From Scatophagus argus (taxonomy: Eukaryota > Chordata > Actinopteri > Scatophagidae), in contig NC_058512.1 of NCBI RefSeq assembly GCF_020382885.2, positions 1,487,001 to 1,551,000 on the forward strand: a stretch of 64,000 nucleotides of DNA, in the 5' to 3' direction. Each line of letters starts with the position of its first letter. Positions within the stretch are counted from its first letter, which is position 1. The notes under the pieces are model-generated. The model had not been told where the DNA came from. It was given only the letters and a program-made list of their open reading frames with translations, and did no database searches. Position numbers and translations under genes: made by a program. Shown here one piece after another: positions 1 to 10,337 of the stretch.

Positions 1-3000
1 ATTCACAGCCATAAATCAAAATATGCACTTAAAATAATCTGGCGTTACCAGCTGTTAGTCATCTGCTGTTGTAGCTATGATTCTACAACTTTCATAAAAA
101 GCACCACTATCACCTGCGGTCAGGTGACAGGTAGGACTCCGTGGGAGAGGAGACTGTGAAGTGATTGGGTAAACTGTACAAACGTGCAACGTACCTGACA
201 ATAACACACGTTATGGCTGGAGGTGGAAGAAATACTGATGTTTTACTGAAAGTAGTGATGACACTCTGAAGAAAATACTCTACTATTAAAAGTAATTCAG
301 AATTTCACCTCAGGGAAGGTACAGAAGAATAATGAGCAATATGTACTTTGTGTCAAAGTGCATGCAGTGGGGCACAGTAGCCCCTTTGAGACTGATTTAA
401 TATGCATCGTATCATCAGAAACTTATTACTGAGGCATTCACATTTAAGTAGCATTTAAACATCGCGCATTGCATTCTAAGTTAGTTACTGCGCTATATTT
501 AAAATCATAATCTGCAGAGTAAACAGCAACTGCTTTTGGACAAATGCAGTGAAGTAAAAACAAACAAACAAACAACATCTCTAGCTGCAATGTAATTGAG
601 TATAAGTTTAAGTAGTATAAAAGTAATACAGTACTTAGTCTGTCTAAACACTGTAAGATCGCCGGGTTAAACACCAGGTTATAGATTTACAGGTGAAATC
701 CGGGATCAGGTCACAGCTATACCCTTGTGAACCCGATGGCAGCTCTACGCTAACGGTTATGAAGTATTTAACAGTTTTTGTTTTATCTTGACATGAGGAT
801 CGTTTGACTTAATGTCAACTCACTGTCACACTGCACAAGACTCTACGTACGGCGAAAAGGCAGCTTTTCAACACTGAAGTGAAAAGGCTGTCAACCGTGT
901 GCCGTTTAAAACCTTTAAAAATGACCAAAAACAGGCTAACGAGGAAAAATAGCACAGCAGTTAGCGAACGATACACATTAAAACTCCAGCGTTAGCAAGT
1001 TAACATTAGCAACTAACATTTCACCACAACAAACACACTTAACTCTTAGTTTGAGCGCTAATCATAGGGCTGCCTGTGGCTAACTGCTTAAGACTCTTCA
1101 ACAGAAGCCGTCAATAAACAGATTGCTGTTTGTCACCTGCAATTAGCGTGATTAAAGCAGGTGTAGCTAAAGTTAACTGTAGCCTGTTAGTTACTACTGA
1201 ACGCGTTAGCCGGCTAATGTAGCTAGCCGTTGGTTGACCTGGTTTGTCTCTGAATTCCTCACCAACACTGTTTTATTCCATTACCCCGACGCCGTGCTGA
1301 ACGATTATTCCCATCCTCCCATCTAAACCAGGATCAGCCGTCTTCTCATTATCTTACAGGAAGGTTAAAGTTGTCTGGGAAGCTAGCTTCTGGATTAGTT
1401 TTATTGGAGATGTGTAAAATTCTCCACTCAAGCGGCCATCTTGAACAGACTGTCGGGAGGTCGCAGGATCTGCTCAGCCACAGTGCTGGAAAACCAGTCT
1501 GACATGTAATTTCTCTGTATACAAAACTACAATTATTCGGAATTATAGTTCTGATAAAAGCCGGTAATTTACTTCTTCAAGACAGCCGTAAATCATTTAT
1601 TTACACACTCATTATAGCGAATGACAACACTGACGTTTCTTTACAGGCGTCTAATATATCCATGTACATTAAGTTTCAAATATGTTTTTTCCTAAGAAAT
1701 GTAAATATTTCATGAACATGATGTTCATGAACCAGTTTTTTTGTGGTAAACTCACATTCAGTGCAGTGCTTCAGTACATATACTAAGTAAAATGTTGACT
1801 TGCACTCGACTAAAATATAACAACACTTTGTTTTTATTTTCACAAGCTGAACTAAAAAGTTTAAGACTTTTTTTTATGCACGAACAAGATATTTCTCTCA
1901 GATTTTATCCACAAATTCACATTAATGAGCACTTCTCCTTTGCCAAGATAAGCCATCCACCTGGCAGGTGACGCATTTCAAGATGCTGAATAAACATCTG
2001 GCTGGTTGTAGCTTATGGTGCCCTACCTTAGCATGTCAGACATATAATCATCTAATCTTACTAAGGCGAAGTGCAAGGACTTTTTCTTTTGTAATCAGAA
2101 ATTTAAATTTGAGTGTCCCCATTGCTTCACACATCTAACAACCATTTTGCAAATAAAAAAGAAACTCTGAGCGGAAGTCAGTTCTTTCTCTCAGAATTTT
2201 TGCACATTTTTAAAATCTGAAATCCAAGTATTAACACTTGTTTTTGAGATTACTGTTAGAGGACCTCACTCAGGACTTTCGTGTTAATACCTTTTAGTCA
2301 TGGCTGTGATTTTTTTAACTGTTTAGTAGCTTACATGGTATTGTCTCATCCTTGTGTTTCAAGTCTGACTGCTACCACATTGCTTCCTTGTAAAATTCCT
2401 GTCAAACCATACTTCTTTTTTCAAGGTTTTGCCTTGTTGTGGAAAAGATGAAACACCATTTTAAAAAATAAGCTCAGGACGGAAGCCCTGCAAAGCAAAT
2501 GAGAAAATATTTTTGGTGGTGTATTTTTAATTTTTTCTCACGTGTTCTCCATCTGCAAAAACAGATTTGTTTCACCGGTGATGTTTCTCCAGCGAGAAGT
2601 GAAACTGTTGTCCATCCATTGGCCACACAATTATATTATACTTTTGACTGAGAACAAAACAGACACTAGGGAGGGGTGACATTGGAAGCAATTTATGAAG
2701 AAATAAATTGTTTGTTATTTAGGTTCATGATATATAAAATATAATAGCATACTTAAATTGTGGGGCAGCATTTAAGCAACATTTTAATTTAATGCTTAAA
2801 TTAATTTAATGTATAATTGTGTTAAATTGAGATGTAGTTGCTGGATTTTGAAAGCATTTTGATGAGAACTGACAGATAGTAAAGGCAACAAATGTTCACA
2901 CCATCTTTATATTAGAAAGGACAATAATGAAAATAACAATTAGTAAATACAGTTACACTAACACATACATACCTCAGTTCATAGCTATGACGGGAAATGG

Positions 3001-3090
3001 CTGTCTGCTCTGTACTGTTTAAAGAGTAACTAAACCCTTAAACTGCTTTTTTTTCTTCTGAAAATCTCTTTAAATAGTTATTTAGTGTTA
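1..3090. other. Intergenic DNA, no gene recognised
   Basis: I see no conserved coding sequence on either strand in this stretch; the longest open frame (444-674, minus) looks like chance. A segment near 1427-1442 carries a GCGGCCATCTT motif (YY1-type) and could be the first exon of a minus-strand gene lying left of the window, with a possible donor (GTAAGA on the minus strand) near 1360, but nothing confirms it. The stretch from about 3020 resembles the ends of dispersed teleost repeats. Confidence 0.5.
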
Positions 3091-3094
3091 CTGA

Positions 3095-3243
3095 TCGCTA
3101 CTCAAGCAGCCATCTTTTAGCAACAGTGACTTATATGGTTTCCATGGTGACAAGAATGCAATGTTTGGAAATACGCAACAAATAGAATGTCCTTTGATGT
3201 GCACTTGGGCATAGACTGTCCTTTGATGCAGCAGTCATAAATA
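3095..3243 (+). promoter_or_regulatory. Probable promoter of the orphan repeat gene
   Basis: A TATA-like box (CATAAATA, 3236-3243) lies about 170 bases before the ATG at 3414. Upstream is a YY1-type motif (GCAGCCATCTT, 3107-3117) and a short direct repeat of GTCCTTTGATG at about 3189 and 3219. The spacing fits a core promoter with transcription starting near 3270. This is inference from motifs only. Confidence 0.4.
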
Positions 3244-3274
3244 CAAGCACACGCAGTGCGAATAGTGCGAGCAG

Positions 3275-3405
3275 TGCAGATCGAACAGATCAAACAGTGT
3301 GATCAGGACGAACAAATTGAACAGTACAAACAGATCAAACAGTACGAAAACATCAAACAGTACAAAGAGATCGAACAGTACGAACAAACTGAATAGGGCA
3401 AACAG
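3275..3405 (+). repeat. Leader of degenerate 18-bp tandem repeats
   Basis: The untranslated leader of the orphan gene consists of about six degenerate 18-bp units of the form CRAACAGTACRAANANAT. The period is a multiple of three, but an in-frame TGA at 3390-3392 separates it from the ATG at 3414, so as it stands it is not translated with the main frame. Confidence 0.6.
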
Positions 3406-3413
3406 TTTTTACA

Positions 3414-6002
3414 ATGGAGAAAACCCAACATAAACAAAGCAAAAAGGGCAAAAACAAAGAGAAGAAAAAGTCCCAGCAAATCCAGGAAGTAACATTCACC
3501 TCCGGTTCCTGGAATGAAAGGATTTCTGTTCTCCGTAAGAAGAACGAGACTGCTGTGTCACAGGTGGGTTCTCCAAAGAATGTAAAATATCAGCAGTTTG
3601 TCAAGTCCACAACCGTCAGGGAACAGAGCGGGGACATAACCCCTCTGAACAAAAAGGGCCAGGTAAAGAAGGAGGTATTAAACGTCAAGCAGTCTGACCC
3701 AGTGCCCAAGTATCGCATCCTCCGAAGGCAACCTGAGGATGTTCCAGAGAAGGGTGCTGCAATGAAAGACACTCCAGAGAAGGGTGCTACACCTTCAAGT
3801 GCTCGACAGCAGGGTGCTACACCTGATGGTGTACCAGGGCAAGCGGGTACATCTTCAGGTGCTGCACAGGGGACTCGGGAGACCACAAAATTAAACAGGG
3901 GCCCTGTCCAAACAAAACAACTGTGGATAGCACCACCACCCTACCGCACCCCTCTCAAAGATTCAGGTGAGGTAAAACATCGGCAGTCAGCCAACGCCAC
4001 AACCGTCAGGGAACAGAGCGGGGACATAACCCGTCTGAACAAAAAGGGCCAGGTAAAGAAGGAGGTATTAAACGTCAAGCAGTCTGACCCAGTGCCCAAG
4101 TATCGCATCCTCCGAAGGCAACCTGAGGATGTTCCAGAGAAGGGTGCTGCAATGAAAGACGCTCCAGAGAAGGGTGCTACACCTTCAAGTGCTCGACAGC
4201 AGGGTGCTACACCTGATGGTGTACCAGGGCAAGCGGGTACATCTTCAGGTGCTGCACAGGGGACTCGGGAGACCACAAAATTAAACAGGGGCCCTGTCCA
4301 AACAAAACAACTGTGGATAGCACCACCACCCTACCGCACCCCTCTCAAAGATTCAGGTGAGGTAAAACATCGGCAGTCAGCCAACGCCATAACCGGCAGG
4401 GAACAGAGCGGGGACATAACCCGTCTGAACAAAAAGGGCCAGGTAAAGAAGGAGGTGTTAAACATCAAGCAGTCTGACCCAGTGCCCAAGTATCGCATCC
4501 TCCGAAGGCAACCTGAGGATGTTCCAGAGAAGGGTGCTGCAGTGAAAGACGCTCCAGAGAAGGGTGCTACACCTTCAAATGCTCGACAGCAGGCTGCTAC
4601 ACCTGATGGTGTACCAGAGCAAGCAGGTACATCTTCAGGTGCTGCACAGGGGACTTGGGAGGCCACAGAATTACCAAGAGGTCTTGTCCGAAGGAAACAA
4701 CTGTGGATAGCACCACCACCCTACTGCACCCCTCTGAATAAGCATTCAGGTGAGTTGAAAGTCACTGATTTTAGAAGAAGCCCTGTCCAACACAAAAAGC
4801 TTTGGACAGAACCACACCACCACAACTCCCAGCATGCCAAACCAAAGCATGCTGACAGTGTCAAGACCTGTGAAGTGGTTGAAGCTACCCCACAACAGGC
4901 CACAATTCATGTCCCTGAGTCCCAGATCGCACAATTGGAGACCAGAGAGACTGAGTCCACCAACAGTCCCAAGATGGAGAATGATGCTTCGGCAGGTCTG
5001 TTGGAGCAGTTGCACCAATCACAGGAAGAGACCTGTGATGTGACTGAGGCTGTCTCCCAACAGGCCACAAATCACGTCCCTGAGCCCCAGATCGCACAAT
5101 TCGAGACCAGAGAGACTGAGTCCACCAACAGTCTCAAGGTGAAGAGTGATGCTTCAGCAGGTCTGTTGGAGCAGTTAAAGGAGACAGAAGACAAGGCCTG
5201 TGAAGTGGTGGAGGCTACCCCCCAACAGGCCACAATACACGTCCCTGAGCCCCAGATCGAGCAGTTCGAGACCAGAGAGACTGAGTCCACCAACAGTCTC
5301 AAGATGGAGAGTGATGCTTCAGCAGGTCTGTTGGAGCAGTTAAAGGAGACAGAAGACAAGGCCTGTGAAGTGGTGGAGGCTACCCCCCAACAGGCCACAA
5401 TACACGTCCCTGAGCCCCAGATCGAGCAGTTCGAGACCAGAGAGACTGAGTCCACCAACAGTCTCAAGATGGAGAGTGATGCTTCAGCAGGTCTGTTGGA
5501 GCAGTTAAAGGAGACAGAAGACAAGGCCTGTGAAGTGGTGGAGGCTACCCCCCAACAGGCCACAATACACGTCCCTGAGCCTCAGATCGAGCAGTTGGAA
5601 ATCAGAGAGACTGAGTGCACTAACAGTCTCGAGACAGAGAATGATGTTTCAACAGCTCCGATAGAGTGTCAGCAGGTCAGGAAAGCTCTTCAGAACCAAG
5701 AGGAGAGCCAGAAGGAACAAGACATGCATCTGACCAAGGTGACAGAGGAGAACAACAGACAGATAGCTACGCGGAAGAAGAGACAGAGTGAGTTGGAGAG
5801 TCAACAGCTGCAGGGACAGGAGGAAAACTCCCATCTCCAGGGCCTCAGCGACAGCCAGCACACCCTGGAGGTGGACAAAAGCCAGCAGACAAGATGGGAC
5901 AGCATGACAGAAACCATTGCCAAACTAGAAGAGCAAGTGAAGAAGATGAAAAAGCCAAAAAAACCCTCTCTGTGGAAGCGATTCATCCGGTTATTCAAAT
6001 AA
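3414..6002 (+). CDS. Orphan 862-residue tandem-repeat, coiled-coil protein
   Basis: I do not recognise this protein. It is one uninterrupted frame of 862 codons with a TATA-like box upstream and AATAAA at 6072-6077. Residues 1-40 are very rich in Lys and Gln. Residues about 66-450 are three 130-residue units (390 bp each, starting at 3611, 4001 and 4391) containing the motif KKGQVKKEVLN and Pro-rich segments. Residues about 485-760 are five 55-residue units (165 bp each, starting at 4866, 5031, 5196, 5361 and 5526) containing the core QQATIHVPEPQI. About 760-845 is a Gln/Glu/Lys-rich probable coiled coil. The tail ends KKPSLWKRFIRLFK, a basic amphipathic segment that could bind membrane. No signal peptide or transmembrane segment is visible. 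Both unit lengths preserve the frame, which argues that it is translated. Open antisense frames across the repeats look like composition artefacts. It could be a fast-evolving host gene or a domesticated repeat. Confidence 0.6.
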   Translation: MEKTQHKQSKKGKNKEKKKSQQIQEVTFTSGSWNERISVLRKKNETAVSQVGSPKNVKYQQFVKSTTVREQSGDITPLNKKGQVKKEVLNVKQSDPVPKYRILRRQPEDVPEKGAAMKDTPEKGATPSSARQQGATPDGVPGQAGTSSGAAQGTRETTKLNRGPVQTKQLWIAPPPYRTPLKDSGEVKHRQSANATTVREQSGDITRLNKKGQVKKEVLNVKQSDPVPKYRILRRQPEDVPEKGAAMKDAPEKGATPSSARQQGATPDGVPGQAGTSSGAAQGTRETTKLNRGPVQTKQLWIAPPPYRTPLKDSGEVKHRQSANAITGREQSGDITRLNKKGQVKKEVLNIKQSDPVPKYRILRRQPEDVPEKGAAVKDAPEKGATPSNARQQAATPDGVPEQAGTSSGAAQGTWEATELPRGLVRRKQLWIAPPPYCTPLNKHSGELKVTDFRRSPVQHKKLWTEPHHHNSQHAKPKHADSVKTCEVVEATPQQATIHVPESQIAQLETRETESTNSPKMENDASAGLLEQLHQSQEETCDVTEAVSQQATNHVPEPQIAQFETRETESTNSLKVKSDASAGLLEQLKETEDKACEVVEATPQQATIHVPEPQIEQFETRETESTNSLKMESDASAGLLEQLKETEDKACEVVEATPQQATIHVPEPQIEQFETRETESTNSLKMESDASAGLLEQLKETEDKACEVVEATPQQATIHVPEPQIEQLEIRETECTNSLETENDVSTAPIECQQVRKALQNQEESQKEQDMHLTKVTEENNRQIATRKKRQSELESQQLQGQEENSHLQGLSDSQHTLEVDKSQQTRWDSMTETIAKLEEQVKKMKKPKKPSLWKRFIRLFK
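3611..4760 (+). repeat. Tandem array, three 390-bp units in the coding region
   Basis: Three copies begin at 3611, 4001 and 4391 with exact 390-bp spacing. Units one and two are nearly identical over long stretches. The third is more diverged, especially at its 3' end, where the sequence passes into unique DNA near 4740. The pattern fits recent unequal exchange or gene conversion. Confidence 0.9.
4866..5690 (+). repeat. Tandem array, five 165-bp units in the coding region
   Basis: Five copies begin at 4866, 5031, 5196, 5361 and 5526 at exactly 165-bp spacing. The third and fourth are almost base-for-base identical, whereas the first, second and fifth differ at many positions, so the array is growing from its middle. 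Each unit encodes an acidic stretch ending in an amphipathic LLEQL-type helix. Confidence 0.9.
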
Positions 6003-6071
6003 ACTAGATGACAATCTTCCACCTCACTAATCCTCCAATCAACTTCCCAGCGCCAACTCCTACTACCACTA

Positions 6072-6077
6072 AATAAA
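6072..6077 (+). terminator. Poly(A) signal of the orphan gene
   Basis: A canonical AATAAA lies 70 bases after the stop codon at 6000-6002, the usual placement for a short 3' untranslated region. Confidence 0.55.
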
Positions 6078-6199
6078 ATTTTGATATTCATCGTCCTGCT
6101 ACTGGGGGTTTTCTCTGGGTGCTCCAGTTCCCCCACCCTCAAAGACATCTACATTAAAAAAAAAAATAAAGTCAGCAGGCAAGACGCGACGATACGACG

Positions 6200-6350
6200 A
6201 GAACCTAGAAGAACAACTGAAAAAGATGGAAAAAAAGCCATAAAAAAACCTGTCTGCTGAGAAGATTCATTTGGTTATTCAAATGAACTAGAGGACAATC
6301 TGCCACCTTACTCATCCCCCAATCTGATCCTCCAACCCACTTCCCCCAAC
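6200..6350 (+). pseudogene. Decayed second copy of the orphan gene's 3' end
   Basis: This stretch repeats 5920-6060: the block encoding the basic tail (…RFIRLFK) and the following untranslated bases (GACAATCTnCCACCTnACT, then CCAACCCACTTCCC) recur about 280 bases downstream with scattered changes and an early stop, so this copy no longer encodes the tail. It shows that the end of the gene was itself duplicated in tandem. Confidence 0.7.
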
Positions 6351-6802
6351 ACTCACCACCTTACTACTCGCCCAGCCATCTGTGAATGAGGCGGGTGGGT
6401 TCTTTGAATTACATCTCCAGAGGTTCCAAGTCTTCTCAGAGAGCATGGGCTGGACATGCAGTGTCTCAAAGGGCCTATAAAGCCTTCTAAGACATTGTGT
6501 GTAACCTGTGGGGAAGAACTTCTTTTCATTTCTTTTCGTTTCATTTTTCATTTTCATCCCTCATCCCAAAATTGTGATCTTAAAAAAAATAAAAAATAAT
6601 ACTAACTGTATTTAAATGTGAATTGCATGTGTTTATCTACAGCTAAAACTATAATTACAACATTAAAAACATCATGACAGAAACAGTGTTATAAAATTGA
6701 ATCCCACATTAGAGTAGTGGAATGACGGGGGTGCAGATCCCAAAACACCAGTCATGTAAAATGTCATTTTCACTGTGAAAATGCCAATAAATAAATGAAT
6801 AC
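6351..6802. other. Short intergenic stretch
   Basis: No gene or recognised repeat. The stretch is AT-rich with simple A-runs near 6575-6600 and includes the DNA immediately upstream of the tRNA gene. Confidence 0.5.
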
Positions 6803-6874
6803 TCCCATATGGTCTAGCGGTTAGGATTCCTGGTTTTCACCCAGGCGGCCTGGGTTCGACTCCCAGTATGGGAA
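6803..6874 (+). tRNA. tRNA-Glu (anticodon TTC)
   Basis: The 72-base sequence folds as a full cloverleaf: acceptor arms TCCCATA / TATGGGA (6803-6809 and 6867-6873) with discriminator A, anticodon stem CCTGG/CCAGG around loop TTTTCAC (anticodon at 6836-6838), and T loop GGTTCGACTCC. It matches the standard vertebrate glutamate tRNA almost exactly, including internal A and B box promoter elements. There is no intron. A TTTT run at about 6889 can stop RNA polymerase III. Confidence 0.95.
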
Positions 6875-6875
6875 T

Positions 6876-6948
6876 TGCTGCTGTGTTTTCCCAGCCTTGG
6901 ATCAATAAGTTGCTGTGTTTTCCCAGCCTTGGATCAATAAGTTGCTGA
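6876..6948 (+). repeat. 32-bp tandem duplication downstream of the tRNA
   Basis: A 32-bp unit beginning TTGCTGTGTTTTCCCAGCC occurs twice in tandem directly after the tRNA gene. Each unit carries a TTTT run, so the presumed Pol III terminator is duplicated. Both copies are nearly identical, so the event is recent. Confidence 0.8.
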
Positions 6949-7700
6949 CTAGCATCCCAGTTAATGCAAAAGTGTTCAAACAGGTTGGGGGTGGATGGAG
7001 CTTAGGCAAGCTATACCAACTAGTGCCAGTGTTCGCAATGATGGCCTTTGGCAAAAAGCTTTGAAGTAACTGTGCACCTCCATAATGTGGGTGGGGCCTC
7101 AGTGGAGAGGATGGACTGGCATTAGTGTCAGATTTTTAAGTGTTGAGTGAATTTTCCTTCAACTTAAGATATTCAAGAGTGTCTTCTAAAGGAATAAACA
7201 CACATCATTTTTTCCTTATTGTTAAGCTTTAATAGGATGAACAGACCTTCATCCACTCTGAGTTAGACTTTTCATGTGCTGTGTAGTGACAGTTTAGTAC
7301 CACACGGGGGCAAATGTGTCCTGCATTGTGCTGTTAATTCCTTGCTCAGTATAATGGATGCTTGCTTTGTCCTGCCAGTTTTCTGCATTTGCATAACACA
7401 CCAGCTGTCCCATGTTAAACCATCTTCAAAAACTATGCACACAAGAACAACATGCTACAATAAATATAATTTCTTTTTTTACGTCAATAAACAATTCATT
7501 TGAAAACTCTATTTTATGCAATCTGTGAATACTTATTATTTATCTCCTCCGTCTGATCCTGAGTCCATCCTTTGCACTCCAGGCTGGTAGGTGGCGCTAA
7601 ACACACGGGGAGGGTGGGTATCAGCCACTGATGAACAAAATCAAGAAGAAGTTGAGGAGAAAAAGGAAAGAAACCGGAAGAAGACAACATCGGCACCACA

Positions 7701-10337
7701 ATGACTTCGCTTAGGAGACTACACAAGGTAAAAATCTCGAATTATTTAATTTATGTCATTTCGAAGAGGTTTAAATAACTTGATTCGCTTCAAGCGTGTC
7801 GCTACAGGCCCGTCGACAAGGAGAAAATGTCGCGAAGGCAAGCGTTAAGCGTCCCTCTGTCCGGCAGCATGAAAGGATAATGACGTCCTAGAGGCAGACG
7901 GTGACTGAGAGATAACTAGTAAGTTAGTTAGAGACGCCAGCGGGGCGTGACTCAGCACTGAGAGAAAAGTGGCAGATATTGTATTAAGTTGTACGATATG
8001 TGTATCTTTGGAGGGGAACTTATTAAAATGGCTTCTTGGTGAGGACTGTGGCGGCTTGTTGTACGCGCTGTCACCGTCTGAAAAGATGGAGACTTTGGGG
8101 TTGGGACGTGACGTCGGACCTGAGCCGGTCGAGCTGCCGTACAGTAAAACAGTCACATCGTGAAGGCGGACCAGATAACAGTCAGTAAAGTCAGTCATAA
8201 GTGGTTAAATCTGTGCTTAAAACGTATTTGACTCGATTGTAGTGGACTTACTGTATGTGCTGCTCAGTCTCACACTTACACTTTCGTTGTGACACACCAC
8301 CATTTTTGGTTTTGATTTCTTGGCTCTGAGATGCAACAAAGCCTCTGCGTTAGGAATTCCCCATGTGATGATATCAGTGAAGTCTCCGCTTCCTGAACTC
8401 CCCCGAAGAAACCAGTTTTTACTCTTCAGGTATACGACAGCGGTGAGCGTGCTCACCGGAAGTGGAGAAGTTTGTAGAGGTTTCCTCCCTGCTGTCACTT
8501 TAAACTTTAAAAACTAATGCTGACTCTCTAGCTCTTCTGTAATTCATGACCCCACAGCGAAATGACCAGAGCTGCGGCTGACAGATATTTTCAATATTAA
8601 TTAATCAGCCAGTTATTTTTTTAAATTAATTGTTCAGTCTATAAGACATCAGAAAATTCTGGGAAATGTCCCCCACCACATCTACAGTACAAAACAAGGT
8701 CTTTTTGGCGACCAACAGTACAAAATCAACAAGAAATCTGGTTGAATTTCCTCTAACTAAATAACAGGTCATTGTTTTTACGAAAAGTGTGTAAATTCCC
8801 AGCTTCCTGAAGAGGAAATGAGACATTTAAAGATGTCACCTGAGGAAACTGTGATAATAAATATTTGTTGCTCAACAAGCATGCAGAGCAGCAGTAACAG
8901 AATGTATGTGCCAGTAAAGATGTCGTAATTTACATAACCATAATTCTGCCATGTCAGGCACTCATAAAAACACAGAAGCACACAAGAAAGAGTTTAAGGA
9001 GACAACATCACTACACAGTGAAACCTGTGATATGAAAGTGTGATGGTGCTGCAGTACTCGTGTGAAAGGCCTGTGATGAAACTGTACTTTGAAAGCGGAG
9101 CGGAGGAGATGGATGTGACTCACTGTGAGACACTGATGTCACTGTCTGTAGTGTGACTGGACTCGTCCATCAGGGCCACAGTACGCAGCGGCTGCGGGTG
9201 TCATGACTTCCACTTCCAATTTCTAATTTGAAACTGAAATGAGACTCAATCTGAGTTAGGAAAATCAAAAGCAGAATCAGCGATTCTCTCTGTACTTTCC
9301 CTCCGCCCTCGTCTAAAACCGCGACACCCGCAGTGTGTGTGTGTAGCCATTCACACATAGAAGTCGACTTAATGGCAGACGTGTTGCATTAGAGTGTAGA
9401 GGCGTACCTAATAATTTGGCCGCAGAGTGTATGCGAGTCAATGGTGTCCCAGTAATCTCAGGATTTTCTCTGATTCCGTTTTTGTTTCAGGAGCTTGATG
9501 ACATGCGCAAGTATGGGGTTAAGAACTTCCGCAACATTCAAGTGGATGAATCCAACATTTTGAGCTGGCAAGGGCTCATCGTTCCTGTAAGTGTTGAACG
9601 GGGGGCAAACAGAGCTTGTGTTGCTCTTCAAAACTGTTCACAGAACTTACATTACAGCAAAACAACTTTTTTTGTCAAACTCTTGTTTTCTCCCAAGGAC
9701 AGTCCCCCATATGACAAGGGAGCATTTCGGATTGAGCTGCTCTTCCCTGCGGAGTACCCCTTCAAGCCACCCAAGATCACTTTTAAGACAAAAATCTACC
9801 ATCCCAACATTGACGAGAAGGGTCAGGTCTGCCTGCCCATCATCAGCGTCGAGAACTGGAAACCAGCCACGAAAACTGACCAGGGTGAGGCGCACGTCCA
9901 TGTTTAACTGCTGCTGTCACATCTTTGTTTCAGAGAAGCTTGTTGATCTGCCTTTTTTTAAAAAATTGAACTCTGTAAGCCTTCTCGTGGACAGAGACTT
10001 TGTTTTTAGGATGTCTGTCCATCGGTCCACTTCTTATGAACATGATATCTCAGGAACACCTCAAGGGAAGTTCTTTAGTAGTTGTTTTAGTTGTTTTTTT
10101 TTTCATTTAAAGCTGTGTAAAGATGGAGTCATTTGAAAATGAAAACACAGACGTTTCTCCTGTCTCTATTTTTGTCCTCCAGTGATTCAGAGTCTCATCA
10201 ACCTGGTGAGCTCCCCTCAGCCGGAGCATCCACTGAGGGCCGACCTGGCAGAGGAATACAGCAAAGATCGTGCAAAATTCATGAAGAATGCCGAGGAGTT
10301 CACAAAGAAACACAGTGAAAAGCGACCCGTCGACTGA
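7701..10337 (+). CDS. ube2l3: Ubiquitin-conjugating enzyme E2 L3 (UbcH7 type)
   Basis: Four coding exons: 7701-7727, 9491-9586, 9698-9884 and 10183-10337, all with GT-AG introns and matching phases, giving 154 residues, the same length as human UBE2L3. The product takes ubiquitin from E1 onto a cysteine and passes it to HECT and RBR ligases such as parkin. The HPN motif is at residues 76-78, the catalytic Cys at 86 (…KGQVCLP) and the ligase-contact Phe at 63 ([10 protein letters not shown]). The end EKRPVD is identical to mammalian UBE2L3. The start fits because exon 1 encodes MTSLRRLHK, parallel to human MAASRRLMK. Which teleost paralogue (a or b) this is cannot be decided here. The neighbour ckmt2 is convergent. 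A poly(A) signal lies at 11148-11153. Confidence 0.95.
8575..8830 (+). repeat. Dispersed teleost repeat in ube2l3 intron 1
   Basis: The sequence (TTAATTAATCAGCCAGTTAT…, then CCAACAGTACAAAATC) matches a dispersed family I recall from many fish genomes, whose core is roughly AACAGTCCAAAACCCAAAGA. Related degenerate pieces lie near 23760, 40265, 42985, 46600 and 59130. Confidence 0.5.
10008..10090 (+). repeat. Fragment of a dispersed teleost repeat
   Basis: The phrase GATATCTCAGGAACACCTCA with its flanks matches a common fish repeat with the consensus ATCTCAGGAACGCCT. It lies in ube2l3 intron 3. Identification is from memory. Confidence 0.35.

Noticed and set aside
3590-5563. Antisense open frames of 98-163 codons across the orphan gene
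   Set aside because: They repeat with the same period as the sense arrays and follow from the base composition of the units; nothing suggests they are translated.
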